A stretch of DNA of 33,264 nt. Source: CAYFNK01 sp964474895 (GTDB lineage Archaea > Nanobdellota > Nanobdellia > SCGC-AAA011-G17 > PNOQ01). Shown here piece by piece: positions 33,208 to 33,264 of the stretch. The first letter of the stretch is position 1. Every line of letters starts with the position of its first letter. Location: positions 1 through 33,264 of the forward strand of contig CAYYUK010000007.1 in NCBI GenBank assembly GCA_964474895.1, written 5' to 3'. A model generated the notes under the pieces. The model did no database searches. It worked only from the letters and a program-made list of their open reading frames with translations, and was not told the DNA's origin. The position numbers were made by a program, and so were the translations under genes.

Positions 33208-33264
33208 ATGGGTTGTTTTCTCCATTAACCCCCCTTAATTGGATGCCTATTCACTTATTTTTTT
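33201..33264 (+). terminator. Long nested terminator hairpin after ftsZ
   Basis: The stem is TAAGTGAATGGG (33201-33212) with CCTATTCACTTA (33246-33257), 12 pairs including one G-T, followed by seven T to the window end. The 33-base loop holds a second hairpin: CCATTAA, a C6 loop, then TTAATTGG with one bulged T. The outer stem includes the ftsZ stop codon. Confidence 0.65.

Overview
The window is archaeal and AT-rich. It carries both subunits of the archaea-specific Glu-tRNA(Gln) amidotransferase (GatD and GatE), a KaiC-like ATPase, FtsZ, and TATA-type promoters sitting about 25 bases before start codons (leaderless starts). The many large sequon-rich surface proteins, the short operons and the overlapping genes suggest a DPANN archaeon of the Pacearchaeota/Woesearchaeota type. 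That assignment is an inference from gene content; no marker tree was made.

Layout. (1) 1-2679: a KaiC-like ATPase between two proteins that share a C-terminal helical motif; the first is cut by the window edge. (2) 2805-4942: two stand-alone genes, a PD-(D/E)XK nuclease and a PmbA-type TldD/PmbA protein. (3) 5026-17919: giant surface proteins. One uninterrupted frame of about 11 kb runs through a 100-N assembly gap (10569-10668). Because the membrane anchor restarts just after the gap, it is best read as two tandem paralogs, A (3' end missing) and B (5' end missing). Both have a cytoplasmic N-terminus or its remnant, one membrane anchor, an acidic stalk, a shared 225-residue module and then different beta-helix/Ig tips. 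A small anchored FN3 protein and a DUF916-like membrane protein follow. (4) 17958-21361: small anchored subunits, a second DUF916-like protein and a BatD-like protein. (5) 21427-27402: MoxR ATPase, DUF58 protein, VWA membrane protein and two Ig-rich surface proteins, an arrangement like bacterial Bat/MoxR loci. (6) 27389-31797, minus strand: gatD, an unrelated surface protein and gatE, with the last two overlapping by 4 bases. (7) 31798-32124: a 327-base intergenic region with three hairpins that all display the hexaloop TTGGCG and a promoter of its own, so probably an undescribed small RNA or a regulatory leader. (8) 32125-33264: ftsZ and a long nested terminator hairpin.

Working model (inference): regions 3 to 5 form one cell-surface apparatus. 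Giant beta-helix proteins and small subunits share domains and a recurrent [L/I/P/F]-T-G-x-[A/V/G] motif near hydrophobic segments. The MoxR/DUF58/VWA/BatD-like set would act as the membrane-linked AAA+ chaperone system that assembles or remodels it.

The points most worth a second look are the TTGGCG-hairpin RNA, the A/C-rich module shared by the two giant genes, the surface/MoxR locus, and a GatE without its AspRS-like insertion domain. No tRNA, rRNA, CRISPR array or insertion sequence was seen.
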